Source: an uncultured Roseburia sp.
GTDB lineage: Bacteria; Bacillota; Clostridia; Lachnospirales; Lachnospiraceae
Length of the DNA stretch: 37,615 bases
Direction: 5' to 3'
Assembly (NCBI GenBank): GCA_900542495.1
Contig: UQNW01000025.1
Span: 1-37,615, forward strand
A program made the translations under genes and the position numbers. Of the stretch, positions 15,366 to 22,693 are shown piece after piece. Each line of letters opens with the position of its first letter. Position 1 is the stretch's first letter. Below the pieces are notes generated by a model. It was given only the letters and a program-made list of their open reading frames with translations. It made no database searches and had not been told where the DNA came from.

Positions 15366-15447
15366 ATCACCGACGCAGTCTGACAGCTGGTGCATCTGAG
15401 AGTAAAAAATAAAGCGTGGAGATACGGTGTGATTTCCACGCTTTTAT
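15366..15447 (-). pseudogene. Decayed 3' fragment of a small XRE gene
   Basis: On the minus strand this stretch matches the second half of the intact XRE gene at 16083-16259. The clearest block is 15380-15403 against 16105-16128 (22 of 24 bases identical). AAGCGTGGA, TCCACGCTT and a CGGTGAT end are also shared. The frame is broken and the 5' half is missing. The remnant now forms the terminator after mor. Confidence 0.6.
15411..15447 (+). terminator. Terminator after mor
   Basis: AAAGCGTGGA (15411-15420) pairs with TCCACGCTTT (15435-15444), loop of 14, followed by TATT. It ends the early-middle operon. The stem sequence derives from the XRE gene remnant on the other strand. Confidence 0.75.
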
Positions 15448-15478
15448 TAAAAATTAGAAGTTAGCGGAGGTCAGCAAC

Positions 15479-15652
15479 ATGAGACTTGATAAAAAAGACT
15501 TAGAGGGATTGCTTGAATATTTGAAAGCTAATCCGCATGAAGCAGAGAGATGTAATCAGTGCTTTAACTGTAGGAAACTGCAAAGGTGCAACATTGATGA
15601 CAACGACGATGACAACGGAATGTGTAAAGAATATGTTCCGGTGGGGCATTAA
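15479..15652 (+). CDS. Cysteine-rich small phage protein (57 aa)
   Basis: Begins at ATG 15479 with GGAGG 9 bases upstream; stop TAA 15650-15652. Residues 25-37 contain four cysteines (ERCNQCFNCRKLQRCN) and a fifth follows in GMCKEY, separated by an acidic Asp-rich turn. The spacing suggests a small metal-binding finger. First gene after the mor terminator, with no clear promoter of its own. No family recognised. Confidence 0.65.
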   Translation: MRLDKKDLEGLLEYLKANPHEAERCNQCFNCRKLQRCNIDDNDDDNGMCKEYVPVGH

Positions 15653-15680
15653 ACTGAACTTTAACGGAGGTGTTGAAAAC

Positions 15681-15827
15681 ATGGATAAAACAACCCTGAA
15701 GTTTATAACTGTAATAAAAAATGGTGAAGTAAAACATATAGGAAAAAGCATTATCAGACAACCGGAAGTCAAGTTTGGAGGTGGATCAATAAAATGGTTT
15801 GACGATAAGCAGTTAGTGAAAAAATAA
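15681..15827 (+). CDS. Small hypothetical phage protein (48 aa)
   Basis: Starts at ATG 15681 with GGAGG 10 bases upstream, ends at 15827. Beta-like pattern (LKFITVIKNGEVKHIGKSII, then GGSIKWFDD). An in-frame ATG at 15537 would run through the preceding gene and is rejected. Function unknown. Confidence 0.6.
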   Translation: MDKTTLKFITVIKNGEVKHIGKSIIRQPEVKFGGGSIKWFDDKQLVKK

Positions 15828-15839
15828 AGGAGAGGAGAC

Positions 15840-16043
15840 ATGTTAAAAAGAGAATATAAAAGAAGAGAACCGACAAAGGAGGAAAGAATATTTTTAAAGT
15901 CGAGAGGACTTATACCGGACAACTGGCTAATATTGTACGAAAATAAAAGTGAATTAGCGGTTGTTAGCAGAAGGAAATCATATCGGAAAGTATTAAAAAA
16001 ACCAAGAAAGAAATTGATAAAAAAGAAGAAAGAACTATGTTAA
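15840..16043 (+). CDS. DUF6906-like small phage protein, second copy (67 aa)
   Basis: Very basic protein that shares the pattern FLKSRGL-x-P-x-NW and a following hydrophobic strand with the 62-aa protein at 7023-7211, and ends in a Lys-rich tail (KKPRKKLIKKKKE). The start at ATG 15840 has AAAGGAGAGGAG just upstream. Having two diverged copies, one early and one after mor, suggests stage-specific versions. Function unknown. Confidence 0.7.
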   Translation: MLKREYKRREPTKEERIFLKSRGLIPDNWLILYENKSELAVVSRRKSYRKVLKKPRKKLIKKKKELC

Positions 16044-16082
16044 CAGTAATGGGATTTAACGGAAATGAACTGAACTTTAGAA

Positions 16083-16259
16083 TCACCGGCACAGTTCATC
16101 AAGGCTGACAGCTAGTGCATCAGAGAGTTTGATAAGCGTGGAGACTCTTCCGTCTCCACGCTTTTCTAAATCCTCAATGGTGCGCACTGGTACGCCGGAA
16201 AGATTGGAAAGTTCCGGTACAGATAATTTTTTTTCTTTTCGGATTTCTTTCAGCTTCAT
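16083..16259 (-). CDS. Small XRE-family HTH protein (58 aa)
   Basis: Minus-strand gene starting at 16259 (AGGAG 7 bases upstream) and ending at TGA 16083-16085. It is nearly all one helix-turn-helix domain: KLKEIRKEKKLSVPELSNLS, GVPVRTIEDLEKRG, then STLIKLSDALAVSLDELC. This is a typical compact clostridial XRE protein. It is the last gene of a leftward operon with two small membrane peptides and is a candidate regulator of the palindromic operator at 16609-16624. Codons for KRGDGRVSTL form a perfect 12-bp hairpin (16134-16163), which may also terminate rightward transcripts. Confidence 0.85.
   Translation of the reverse strand: MKLKEIRKEKKLSVPELSNLSGVPVRTIEDLEKRGDGRVSTLIKLSDALAVSLDELCR
16134..16165 (+). 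terminator. Hairpin inside the XRE gene, possible rightward terminator
   Basis: AAGCGTGGAGAC (16134-16145) and GTCTCCACGCTT (16152-16163) form a 12-bp stem with a 6-base loop, followed by TTC. It lies downstream of the rightward 15840-16043 gene. The short T tract makes termination plausible but not certain. Confidence 0.5.
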
Positions 16260-16269
16260 AAAAATACTC

Positions 16270-16380
16270 CTAAAATAAATAATGATATAACGCAGTCACA
16301 AGTATGATCGGAAGAATAAATAAAAAGATACGGATCATGAGACCAGTAATCTCAAAAAATAAATTTTTTAATTCCCTCAT
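16270..16380 (-). CDS. Small membrane peptide (36 aa)
   Basis: Minus-strand frame starting at ATG 16378-16380 with AAGGAA about 7 bases upstream, stop TAG at 16270-16272. A short charged start (MRELKN) is followed by one hydrophobic span (MIRIFLFILPIILVTALYHY) that reaches almost to the C-terminus. Its stop overlaps the ribosome site of the XRE gene, so the two are probably co-translated. It resembles small holin-like or toxin-like membrane peptides, but no family is recognised. Confidence 0.6.
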   Translation of the reverse strand: MRELKNLFFEITGLMIRIFLFILPIILVTALYHYLF

Positions 16381-16412
16381 ATTGTATTCCTTGGGGATAT
16401 GTGTTATTTTTT

Positions 16413-16443
16413 AATAAAGGGATGGGGCTTTCGCCCCGCTCCC
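16413..16443 (-). terminator. Leftward terminator or attenuator
   Basis: On the minus strand GGGA-GC-GGGGC pairs with GCCCC-A-TCCC around a GAAA loop and is followed by TTTATT. It separates the 44-aa peptide gene from the 36-aa peptide and XRE genes, so the latter would be made at lower level from the same promoter. Confidence 0.75.
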
Positions 16444-16444
16444 T

Positions 16445-16579
16445 CTACTTTAATGAGTAGATGATGAAGAGTATCACACCGACCAGTGAAGATATCTTCC
16501 AAGCGAGCTTGATAAGTTGGTCTAGCAACTTATTGAGCTCTTTTGCTATCTCCGTCATCTCCTTGATTAGATCCCTCAA
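16445..16579 (-). CDS. Small amphipathic membrane peptide (44 aa)
   Basis: Minus-strand frame with TTG start at 16577-16579 preceded by AAGGAGGTGG 6 bases upstream, a near-perfect ribosome site; stop TAG at 16445-16447. The first 27 residues form an amphipathic charged helix (LIKEMTEIAKELNKLLDQLI) and the last 17 a membrane span (SSLVGVILFIIYSLK). First gene of the leftward operon, directly behind a strong promoter. Possible roles are toxin, superinfection exclusion or antiholin; all are inference. Confidence 0.65.
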   Translation of the reverse strand: MRDLIKEMTEIAKELNKLLDQLIKLAWKISSLVGVILFIIYSLK

Positions 16580-16602
16580 GGGCTCCACCTCCTTACAAGT
16601 AT

Positions 16603-16631
16603 ATAGTACCACGTAATTACGTGGTTGTCAA
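16603..16631 (-). promoter_or_regulatory. Strong leftward promoter with 16-bp palindromic operator
   Basis: Reading leftward: TTGACA (16626-16631), 17 bases, TACTAT (16603-16608). The spacer is almost entirely the perfect palindrome CCACGTAATTACGTGG (16609-16624), placed so that a bound dimer would exclude RNA polymerase. It drives the 44-aa peptide gene and, by read-through, the 36-aa and XRE genes. Confidence 0.8.
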
Positions 16632-16701
16632 TAGAAAAAGCCATATTTTAAGCAGTTTCTCGCAATTTTTCACGGAAAATATTATCCCAAAATGGTTTCC
16701 C

Positions 16702-16730
16702 TAAACAGTCCAATAGAACAACCTTATAAT
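16702..16730 (+). promoter_or_regulatory. Candidate activator-dependent late promoter
   Basis: A consensus -10 TATAAT (16725-16730) has only a poor -35 (TAAACA, 16702-16707), as expected for a promoter that needs a Mor/C activator. GTTT/AAAC (16695-16706) is a possible weak dyad. Transcription would begin near 16737, inside the first arm of the 16732 hairpin. It lies 90 bases before the holin-like gene. Confidence 0.4.
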
Positions 16731-16731
16731 C

Positions 16732-16765
16732 AGGTCATGACTTAGAAGTCATGACCTATTTTTTT
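16732..16765 (+). terminator. Strong terminator before the late operon
   Basis: AGGTCATGACTT (16732-16743) and AAGTCATGACCT (16746-16757) form a 12-bp near-perfect stem followed by ATTTTTTT. It insulates the late operon from upstream transcription. A transcript starting near 16737 would lack the first bases of the stem. Confidence 0.8.
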
Positions 16766-16818
16766 GCCTCTCATATGGTTCGTTGCCCTGAAACAAATAT
16801 GAAGGAGCGTGATATTTT

Positions 16819-17160
16819 ATGACAGAAATTTTGACAATGATTGGGATTGAAAATGCAACAAAAGTGATCGCATGGGTATTAGCTTTTATCAGTGTATCAG
16901 CGATCACAGTCTCATTGGTCACAGAAGGACTTAAGAGCATTAAGTGGATCAACCGTTTTCCAACAAAGCTTGTGTGCTATGTGGTGGCGATCACCCTCAC
17001 AACACCGATGATGCTTGCACTGATGGCTTACATGAAAGTTCCGGTGGAATGGTACATGGTATTTGCTTCCTTCCTGGCATCGTTTGTGGTTGCAAAGGTG
17101 AGCATGTCCGGGTGGGATGATGTGAATGAGCTGTGTAAACGGCTGTTCAGGACAAAGTAA
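16819..17160 (+). CDS. Holin-like membrane protein
   Basis: 113 residues with two or three hydrophobic spans (about 16-36 VIAWVLAFISVSAITVSLV, 53-72 VCYVVAITLTTPMMLALM, 78-95 WYMVFASFLASFVVAKV) and a charged C-terminus (KRLFRTK). Size, topology and position at the head of the late operon fit a phage holin, which would release the amidase at 14245. The ribosome site AAGGAG is 11 bases before ATG 16819. No holin family is named with certainty. Confidence 0.65.
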   Translation: MTEILTMIGIENATKVIAWVLAFISVSAITVSLVTEGLKSIKWINRFPTKLVCYVVAITLTTPMMLALMAYMKVPVEWYMVFASFLASFVVAKVSMSGWDDVNELCKRLFRTK

Positions 17161-17172
17161 GGCGGTGCAGGA

Positions 17173-17598
17173 ATGGATTATGTGATCACATTTTCGGATG
17201 TAATGGCGGGGCTGATGTCGATCGGACTTGGAGTGATCACTTTTTTTGTGAAAAAGTGGTTTGACAAGATGGAAAAGAAAGACGACGTTCTGCAGTCCGC
17301 AATTGAAAACACAACATCAACTTTGAATAAGAAGATCGAACAGGGCAACAAAGAGATTCAGGAGAAGATTCAGAAGAATGACGAGAAGGTGAATGAACGG
17401 ATTGACAAGCTGGAGGAAAAGACCGGCAATGACATCCAGAACATCAGGCAGGAGATCAATGACATTAAAGGCGATTTTGCAACAACATTTGTGCTACGCG
17501 AGGACTTCTTCCGCTCCATGAACGGAGTGGAAGACAGGATGAAGATCATTGATAACAAATTAGACAAACTGCTTCTGATGGGAAAAGAAAACAAGTGA
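17173..17598 (+). CDS. Membrane-anchored coiled-coil protein
   Basis: 141 residues. One N-terminal span (VMAGLMSIGLGVITFFV, about 9-26), then a long charged coiled coil (about 35-105, KKIEQGNKEIQEKIQKNDEK) and a helical end. It occupies the place of the DUF2730/gp25-type proteins between the lysis genes and the packaging genes of Mu-like phages, and could act as a spanin-like or holin-associated factor. GGCGGTG lies upstream of ATG 17173. Confidence 0.6.
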   Translation: MDYVITFSDVMAGLMSIGLGVITFFVKKWFDKMEKKDDVLQSAIENTTSTLNKKIEQGNKEIQEKIQKNDEKVNERIDKLEEKTGNDIQNIRQEINDIKGDFATTFVLREDFFRSMNGVEDRMKIIDNKLDKLLLMGKENK

Positions 17599-17608
17599 GG
17601 TGAGGAGA

Positions 17609-17923
17609 TTGACAGATTTAGAGCAGGCAGAGGTACAGCATAACAAAGCCATCCGTGGATATATCATCCGCTGTCTCGTAAAAGGCTATAACAACACGGC
17701 ACTTACAAGACAGATCTCAAATTCCATGATGGCGGCAGGACTGATCCTTTCGCCGGACATTGGCAAACACCTCGATTATCTGGAAGATGCCGGATATATC
17801 GAGTACACAGATGAAAAAGTCACAGCATACACAGCATATGCAAAGGATGCCGTGATCAAACTCACAAAAGAAGGTGTCGACCTTGCGGAAGGTACGATTG
17901 AAGATCCGGGAGTTGATATCTGA
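17609..17923 (+). CDS. Winged-helix-like phage protein (gp26 position)
   Basis: About 104 residues. Helices (AIRGYIIRCLVKGYNNTALT) precede a wing-like segment and the motif IKLTKEGVDLAEGTIEDPGV, which recurs in small ArsR-like proteins just before the terminase genes of Mu-like phages. Start is uncertain: TTG 17609 has GAGG 8 bases upstream, and GTG 17600 is the alternative. The stop overlaps the next start (TGATGG). Confidence 0.7.
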   Translation: MTDLEQAEVQHNKAIRGYIIRCLVKGYNNTALTRQISNSMMAAGLILSPDIGKHLDYLEDAGYIEYTDEKVTAYTAYAKDAVIKLTKEGVDLAEGTIEDPGVDI

Positions 17924-18486
17924 TGGCAAAGAAGAGAAGCAGAACGAGGGTATGTTCAAAACTTGATGAGCTTCCAGAGGAGCTGAGGCTGAAAGTGGAT
18001 GTGATGCTTGCAGACACGTCAAATACTTATGAATACATCAGCAAGTATCTGAAAGAGGAAGGTTACGACATATCAAAATCAAGCGTCGGACGTTATGCGA
18101 TGCGTTCGAACACTGCAACGCAGAGACTGCTGGAGGCACAGGCGCAGACAGAGAAACTGATACAGGTTGTAAAAGATAATCCGAATGCAGATTATTCAGA
18201 GGCAGCGATACTGATGACCATGAACGGACTGATAAACAAGGTTGCAACAGCGGAAGAAGAATTTCAGGAAATGCCGCTTGATAAGGCAGGACGTCTGATT
18301 GCATCCCTGTCGAGGACAAAAATTTATAAGGATAAAGTCAAACAGGACATGAAGAAAAAGGCTGATATTGCATTTCAGGAGATGGAAGCACAGATGATGG
18401 GCATTATCAAGAATGATCCTGTGATGGCAGAGCAGCTTAAGAATATTCTTACAACTGCAAAAGAGAGGATGTTGGAAGATGATTGA
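17923..18486 (+). CDS. Terminase small subunit (Mu gp27-like, DUF3486)
   Basis: 187 residues. A helix-turn-helix-rich N-terminus (LDELPEELRLKVDVMLADTS, NTYEYISKYLKEEG, DISKSSVGRYAMR) is followed by coiled-coil helices, the pattern of DUF3486 small terminases. It recognises phage DNA near the left end and recruits the large subunit for headful packaging. Its end overlaps the large subunit gene by 8 bases. Confidence 0.87.
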   Translation: MAKKRSRTRVCSKLDELPEELRLKVDVMLADTSNTYEYISKYLKEEGYDISKSSVGRYAMRSNTATQRLLEAQAQTEKLIQVVKDNPNADYSEAAILMTMNGLINKVATAEEEFQEMPLDKAGRLIASLSRTKIYKDKVKQDMKKKADIAFQEMEAQMMGIIKNDPVMAEQLKNILTTAKERMLEDD

Positions 18487-20245
18487 TCTTGACGAGTGGA
18501 TCACAGAACTTGATGAGGAACCCGATCAGGAGCTTGCCGATTATGAGGCATACCAGAAGCAGCTTTTTGAAGATTACGTTCTCAGAAAAAATGACAATCA
18601 GGAAAAAAGAAAGGAACTGTTAAAAAGATATCGGACTGGTGCTCCACTCACAGGAGAAAAAGGACTACGAAAGGAGCTGGCAGCGTTTGATCTTGGATAT
18701 TTCGGTCGGGCATATCTGCCACACTACTTTGTAAGAAAATCCCCGAAGTTCCATGAGGAACTGGATGACATCTGGGAACACAGTGTCATGAAATCCTTGA
18801 ATCCATTGAAAAGCGCAAAAGAGATCTCAGGGGAAAAAGGCTCACGGAATGTGATAGCAGCTCCACGAGGACACGCAAAAAGTACAAACCTGACATTTAA
18901 GGATGACCTTCATGCAACACTTTATGTTTATAAGCACTATATCCTGATCCTATCGGATTCTTCTGATCAGGCAGAAGGATTTTTGGATGAGATAAAGACG
19001 GAACTGGAAGAAAATGCAGCCATTATTGAAGATTTTGGGCAATTAAAAAGTGATAAGGCATGGAGAAGTAATGTCATCGTTACTAAAAATAATGTCAAAA
19101 TCGAGGCAATTGGTTCAGGAAAGAAAGTCCGTGGTAGAAAGCACAAGAACTGGAGACCAGATCTCATTGTTTTGGATGATATCGAAAATGATGAGAATGT
19201 TAATACACCGGATCAGCGGAAGAAACTGAAATCATGGTTTGAAAAAGCCGTGTCGAAAGCCGGAGACACCTATACAGACATCATGTATATCGGAACAGTG
19301 CTCCATTATGATTCACTGCTTAACAATGTGCTTAAAAATCCTAGATACCATGTAAAGAAATACCGTGCGGTCATTTCGTGGGCAGCCAATCAGAAGCTTT
19401 GGGATGAATGGGAAGAAATTTATACCAATCTGTTGGATGAGAAACATGAAGACCATGCACAGAAGTTTTTTGATGAACACCGTAAGGAGATGCTGGAAGG
19501 GACAGAGATACTCTGGGAAGACAAGCTTTCCTATTATGATCTTATGGAAATAAGAGTGACTGAGGGTGAGGCTTCCTTTAACAGTGAGCTGCAGAATGAT
19601 CCGATTGATCCTGAAAGTGCAACCTTTAATGAGGAATGGTTCGATTATTATGAGCCGGAGCAGGTGGACTTTAAGAGCAGCAACTTTATTTTCGTGGGTG
19701 CAAACGATCCGTCGCTTGGAAAGAATAAGAAATCTGACACGAGCGGTATCATTGCTCTCGCACTGGATCTGGCTACTGGATATATGTATGCCGCTGAAGC
19801 TTCGATTGAAAAGAGAAAACCGGATGTCATAATCGACGACATCTTTGAGATGAACAAGCGTCTGAAAAGAGATTATGGAAAAGGCTTTTTCAAGTTCGGT
19901 GTTGAAACAGTACAGTTCCAGTATTACTTCAAGGAAGTTATGGCTCAGAGATCAGCAGAGCAGGGAGAGTATCTTCCAATCGAGGAGATACAGAGCTCTG
20001 CCAATAAGATGCTTCGAATTGAGTCATTGCAGCCAATCGTAAAAAATAAGTATCTGAAATTCAGGAGAGACCAGAAGACATTATTACAGCAGATGAAGGA
20101 ATTCCCGATGGGAAGAAATGATGATGCACCGGATACACTGCAGATGGCAGTCCAGCTGGCACAGGCAGTCAAGTCAACTGCGACACATGGAAAATACAAG
20201 AGCCTGATCAAACGCAAGTTCCGCATGGGAAAGGGCGCTTATTAG
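18479..20245 (+). CDS. Terminase large subunit (Mu gp28-like)
   Basis: 588 residues. The ATPase half has a deviant Walker A APRGHAKST (about 128-136) and Walker B LIVLDD (about 229-234) with coupling motif IGTVLHYD. The C-terminal RNase-H-like nuclease has acidic positions in GANDPSLGKNKKSDTSG, FGVETVQFQ and DDAPDTLQMAV. It pumps DNA into proheads and cuts it. Start ATG 18479 overlaps the small subunit, as is usual. Intact. Confidence 0.94.
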   Translation: MIDLDEWITELDEEPDQELADYEAYQKQLFEDYVLRKNDNQEKRKELLKRYRTGAPLTGEKGLRKELAAFDLGYFGRAYLPHYFVRKSPKFHEELDDIWEHSVMKSLNPLKSAKEISGEKGSRNVIAAPRGHAKSTNLTFKDDLHATLYVYKHYILILSDSSDQAEGFLDEIKTELEENAAIIEDFGQLKSDKAWRSNVIVTKNNVKIEAIGSGKKVRGRKHKNWRPDLIVLDDIENDENVNTPDQRKKLKSWFEKAVSKAGDTYTDIMYIGTVLHYDSLLNNVLKNPRYHVKKYRAVISWAANQKLWDEWEEIYTNLLDEKHEDHAQKFFDEHRKEMLEGTEILWEDKLSYYDLMEIRVTEGEASFNSELQNDPIDPESATFNEEWFDYYEPEQVDFKSSNFIFVGANDPSLGKNKKSDTSGIIALALDLATGYMYAAEASIEKRKPDVIIDDIFEMNKRLKRDYGKGFFKFGVETVQFQYYFKEVMAQRSAEQGEYLPIEEIQSSANKMLRIESLQPIVKNKYLKFRRDQKTLLQQMKEFPMGRNDDAPDTLQMAVQLAQAVKSTATHGKYKSLIKRKFRMGKGAY

Positions 20246-20258
20246 GAGGGAGCGATAG

Positions 20259-21827
20259 ATGTCAAAGAAGAAAAAAAATAAAAATATGAAAGAAAAAGAG
20301 TTCAATCCAGACGTGGATACCGGGATAGGGAGACCAGTCCGGGCATCAATAGCAATCGGTGATCCGAATGACAAATACAGCACTTATCCGTCAAATGGAC
20401 TGACACCGAGAAGACTTGCCCGGATATTCCGTGCAGCGGATGAGGGAAATGTCCGGGAACAGATGGAGATGTTTGAGGAAATGGAAGAAAAAGACACACA
20501 TCTTTTCTCACAGCTCCAGACAAGAAAGCTTGCAGTTACCGGACTGGATTGGGAAGTGCAGCCATTCTCTGATGATGAAAGAGATAAAACAATTGCCGAG
20601 TTTATCAGGGATCAGCTGAAGAATATTGAAAAATTCGATGATATTCTCATGGATCTGCTTGATGCGATAGGCAAAGGTATCAGCGTCATGGAAATCGAAT
20701 GGGGAGTAAAGGAAGGACATAATGTGATTGAAGATATCACATATGTGCATCCTAAAAAGCTGATCTGGGACAGCCTGACGGATGAGATGAAGATATGCAC
20801 AAAGGAGTTTCCTTCCGGTGTAGCGTTTCCGGAAAACAAATTCGTGATACACAGATATAAAGCAAAATCCGGACATGAGAGCCGTAATGGAGTTTTAAGA
20901 GTTGTGTCATGGATGTATCTGTTCAAGAACTATGACCTGAAAGACTGGGTGTCGTTCTGTGAGGTCTTCGGTATGCCATTGCGACTTGGAAAATATACAG
21001 CCGCAGCATCCGAAGCAGACCAGAGAGCACTGATGGAAGCGATTTACAGTCTTGGAACAGATGCAGCCGGTATTATTCCGGATTCTACCATGATTGAATT
21101 TATTGAGTCCAATAAAACGACCAGCGTGGAAATATATGAGAAGCTTGCCCGGTACTGTGATGAGCAGATCAGCAAAGCTATCTTGGGACAAACACTTTCT
21201 TCTGATTCAGGCGGTGGCTCTTATGCACAAGGCAAGGTACATAATGAAGTCCGGCATGATCTGACAGCAGCAGATGCCAAAGCGCTTGCAACGACGATCC
21301 GGCGGGATATTATCAAGCCGCTGGTGGAATATAATTTCGGCTACGATGTGGACGCACCGCTGTTTACATTTGCAAGTGAAGAAACAGAGGACTTAAAAGA
21401 TACGGTTACTATCTATCAGACACTGAATGCAATGGGGCTTCCAATATCGACAGAGCATATTTATAACAAATTCAACATTCCAAAACCGGAGGAAGGCGAG
21501 GAGTTATTAAAAACTCCAGCTTCCGGACAGATGACATTGCCGTATCCGGACATGGAACAGGAAAGCCTTAAAGATATGCCGGAACAAGAACAGATCGACA
21601 TTCTGACAGATGAAGCACGGAAGCAGACAGAGCAGATATTTCAGAAAATGATGGAACCAGTTCTCAAGATGGTTGACAAATATGAGAGCTTAGATGCGTT
21701 ACAGATGGCTTTGAAAAATGAGGATACATTGAAAGAAGTTTACAGGGAAATGGATTCCCCGGATCTGGAGGACATCATGCATCAGGCAATTTATCTGTCA
21801 ACACTGGTCGGAAGGAGTCAGCAATGA
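20259..21827 (+). CDS. Portal protein (Mu gp29-like, DUF935)
   Basis: 522 residues. The Mu-type portal signature includes RRLARIFRAADEGNVREQME, a long FSQLQTRKLAVTGLDWEVQP and the C-terminal DLTAADAKALATTIRRDI segment. It forms the dodecameric ring at the head vertex where terminase docks. GGAGGG lies before ATG 20259 and the end overlaps the F-like gene by 4 bases (ATGA). Confidence 0.94.
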   Translation: MSKKKKNKNMKEKEFNPDVDTGIGRPVRASIAIGDPNDKYSTYPSNGLTPRRLARIFRAADEGNVREQMEMFEEMEEKDTHLFSQLQTRKLAVTGLDWEVQPFSDDERDKTIAEFIRDQLKNIEKFDDILMDLLDAIGKGISVMEIEWGVKEGHNVIEDITYVHPKKLIWDSLTDEMKICTKEFPSGVAFPENKFVIHRYKAKSGHESRNGVLRVVSWMYLFKNYDLKDWVSFCEVFGMPLRLGKYTAAASEADQRALMEAIYSLGTDAAGIIPDSTMIEFIESNKTTSVEIYEKLARYCDEQISKAILGQTLSSDSGGGSYAQGKVHNEVRHDLTAADAKALATTIRRDIIKPLVEYNFGYDVDAPLFTFASEETEDLKDTVTIYQTLNAMGLPISTEHIYNKFNIPKPEEGEELLKTPASGQMTLPYPDMEQESLKDMPEQEQIDILTDEARKQTEQIFQKMMEPVLKMVDKYESLDALQMALKNEDTLKEVYREMDSPDLEDIMHQAIYLSTLVGRSQQ

Positions 21828-22561
21828 AAAATGCGGAGTATGGTCTGACCGAAAATTTGATATTTAAGGAAGCAGTAGCATTTCTGAAAAAGAAAAAAAC
21901 GCTTACTGCGGATGAGTACAAATTGCTGGATGAGGAAAGCAGAGCGAAAGCGTTCACGGTATCCGGGTACACGAGCATGGAAGTACTTCAGACATTTCTC
22001 AATGAACTTTCTGATGCATGTGAGCAGGGAAAAACAAAGAAAGACTTCATGGATAACATGAACGACTTCCTGCAGCGCAATGGTTACACTGGCTTAAATC
22101 CTTTTAAAGCAGATGTGATATTCCGGACTAATATGCAGACTGCATATAATGCAGGACATTATAAGAGCATGACTGATCCGATAACAATGAAACTCAGACC
22201 ATACTGGAAGTATACGACGGCAGGAGACGGACAGGTCCGGGAAACACATGCGATGATGGAAGGACGCATATACCGCGCAGATGATCCAATATGGGACATC
22301 TGGTATCCACCAAACGGATTCCGCTGCAGGTGCTCTGTAGTGAGCCTGACAAAGGCACAGGTGGAGAGATCTGGTGTGGAAGTGAGTAAAAGTGCACCGT
22401 ATGACATTGACTTTTCAACCGGAGAGATAAAATACAGATTCCCAGACAAAGGTTTTTCAAATAATCCGGCAAAGAATGCATGGAAACCTGATCTTACTGG
22501 TTTTGATTCTGTTTTAAAGAAAGAATTTAAGCAGCGCAAGAGTAAAGACATAGAGAAATAG
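21824..22561 (+). CDS. Head morphogenesis protein (Mu F/gp30-like)
   Basis: 245 residues. The Phage_Mu_F pattern is clear: FRTNMQTAYNAGHYKSM, then YWKYTTAGDGQVRETHAMMEG and DDPIWDIWYPPNGFRCRCSV, the last with the typical Cys pair. It is a minor head protein needed early in capsid assembly. Shorter than Mu F, as is common in Firmicute versions. It is translationally coupled to the portal gene, and a 132-base gap follows it. Confidence 0.9.
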   Translation: MKNAEYGLTENLIFKEAVAFLKKKKTLTADEYKLLDEESRAKAFTVSGYTSMEVLQTFLNELSDACEQGKTKKDFMDNMNDFLQRNGYTGLNPFKADVIFRTNMQTAYNAGHYKSMTDPITMKLRPYWKYTTAGDGQVRETHAMMEGRIYRADDPIWDIWYPPNGFRCRCSVVSLTKAQVERSGVEVSKSAPYDIDFSTGEIKYRFPDKGFSNNPAKNAWKPDLTGFDSVLKKEFKQRKSKDIEK

Positions 22562-22638
22562 TTCCCGAAAACGTATTTTTGGATTTAAGACAAAAACCTG
22601 CTTATGTGATAGAAAAGTCGAAGAAAAAGATTAATGTG

Positions 22639-22658
22639 CGTTATAACGCGTTATAACG
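22639..22658. repeat. Head-to-tail CGTTATAACG palindromes in a late-operon gap
   Basis: Two abutting copies of the perfect palindrome CGTTATAACG (22639-22648, 22649-22658) lie in the largest late-operon gap, just before the protease gene. The same unit occurs outside the prophage at 5293. May be an operator or recombination site; unknown. Confidence 0.6.
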
Positions 22659-22693
22659 CTATCAGAAAGGTAAATAAAAAAGGAGATGATAGC

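Noticed and set aside
16037..16108. 23-codon rightward frame MLTVMGFNGNELNF overlapping the end of the 15840 gene
   Set aside because: Weak ribosome site and it runs into the minus-strand XRE gene; no independent support.
22634..22693. Upstream ATG for the protease gene
   Set aside because: It would translate the CGTTATAACG palindromes and has no ribosome site, whereas TTG 22694 has one at good spacing.
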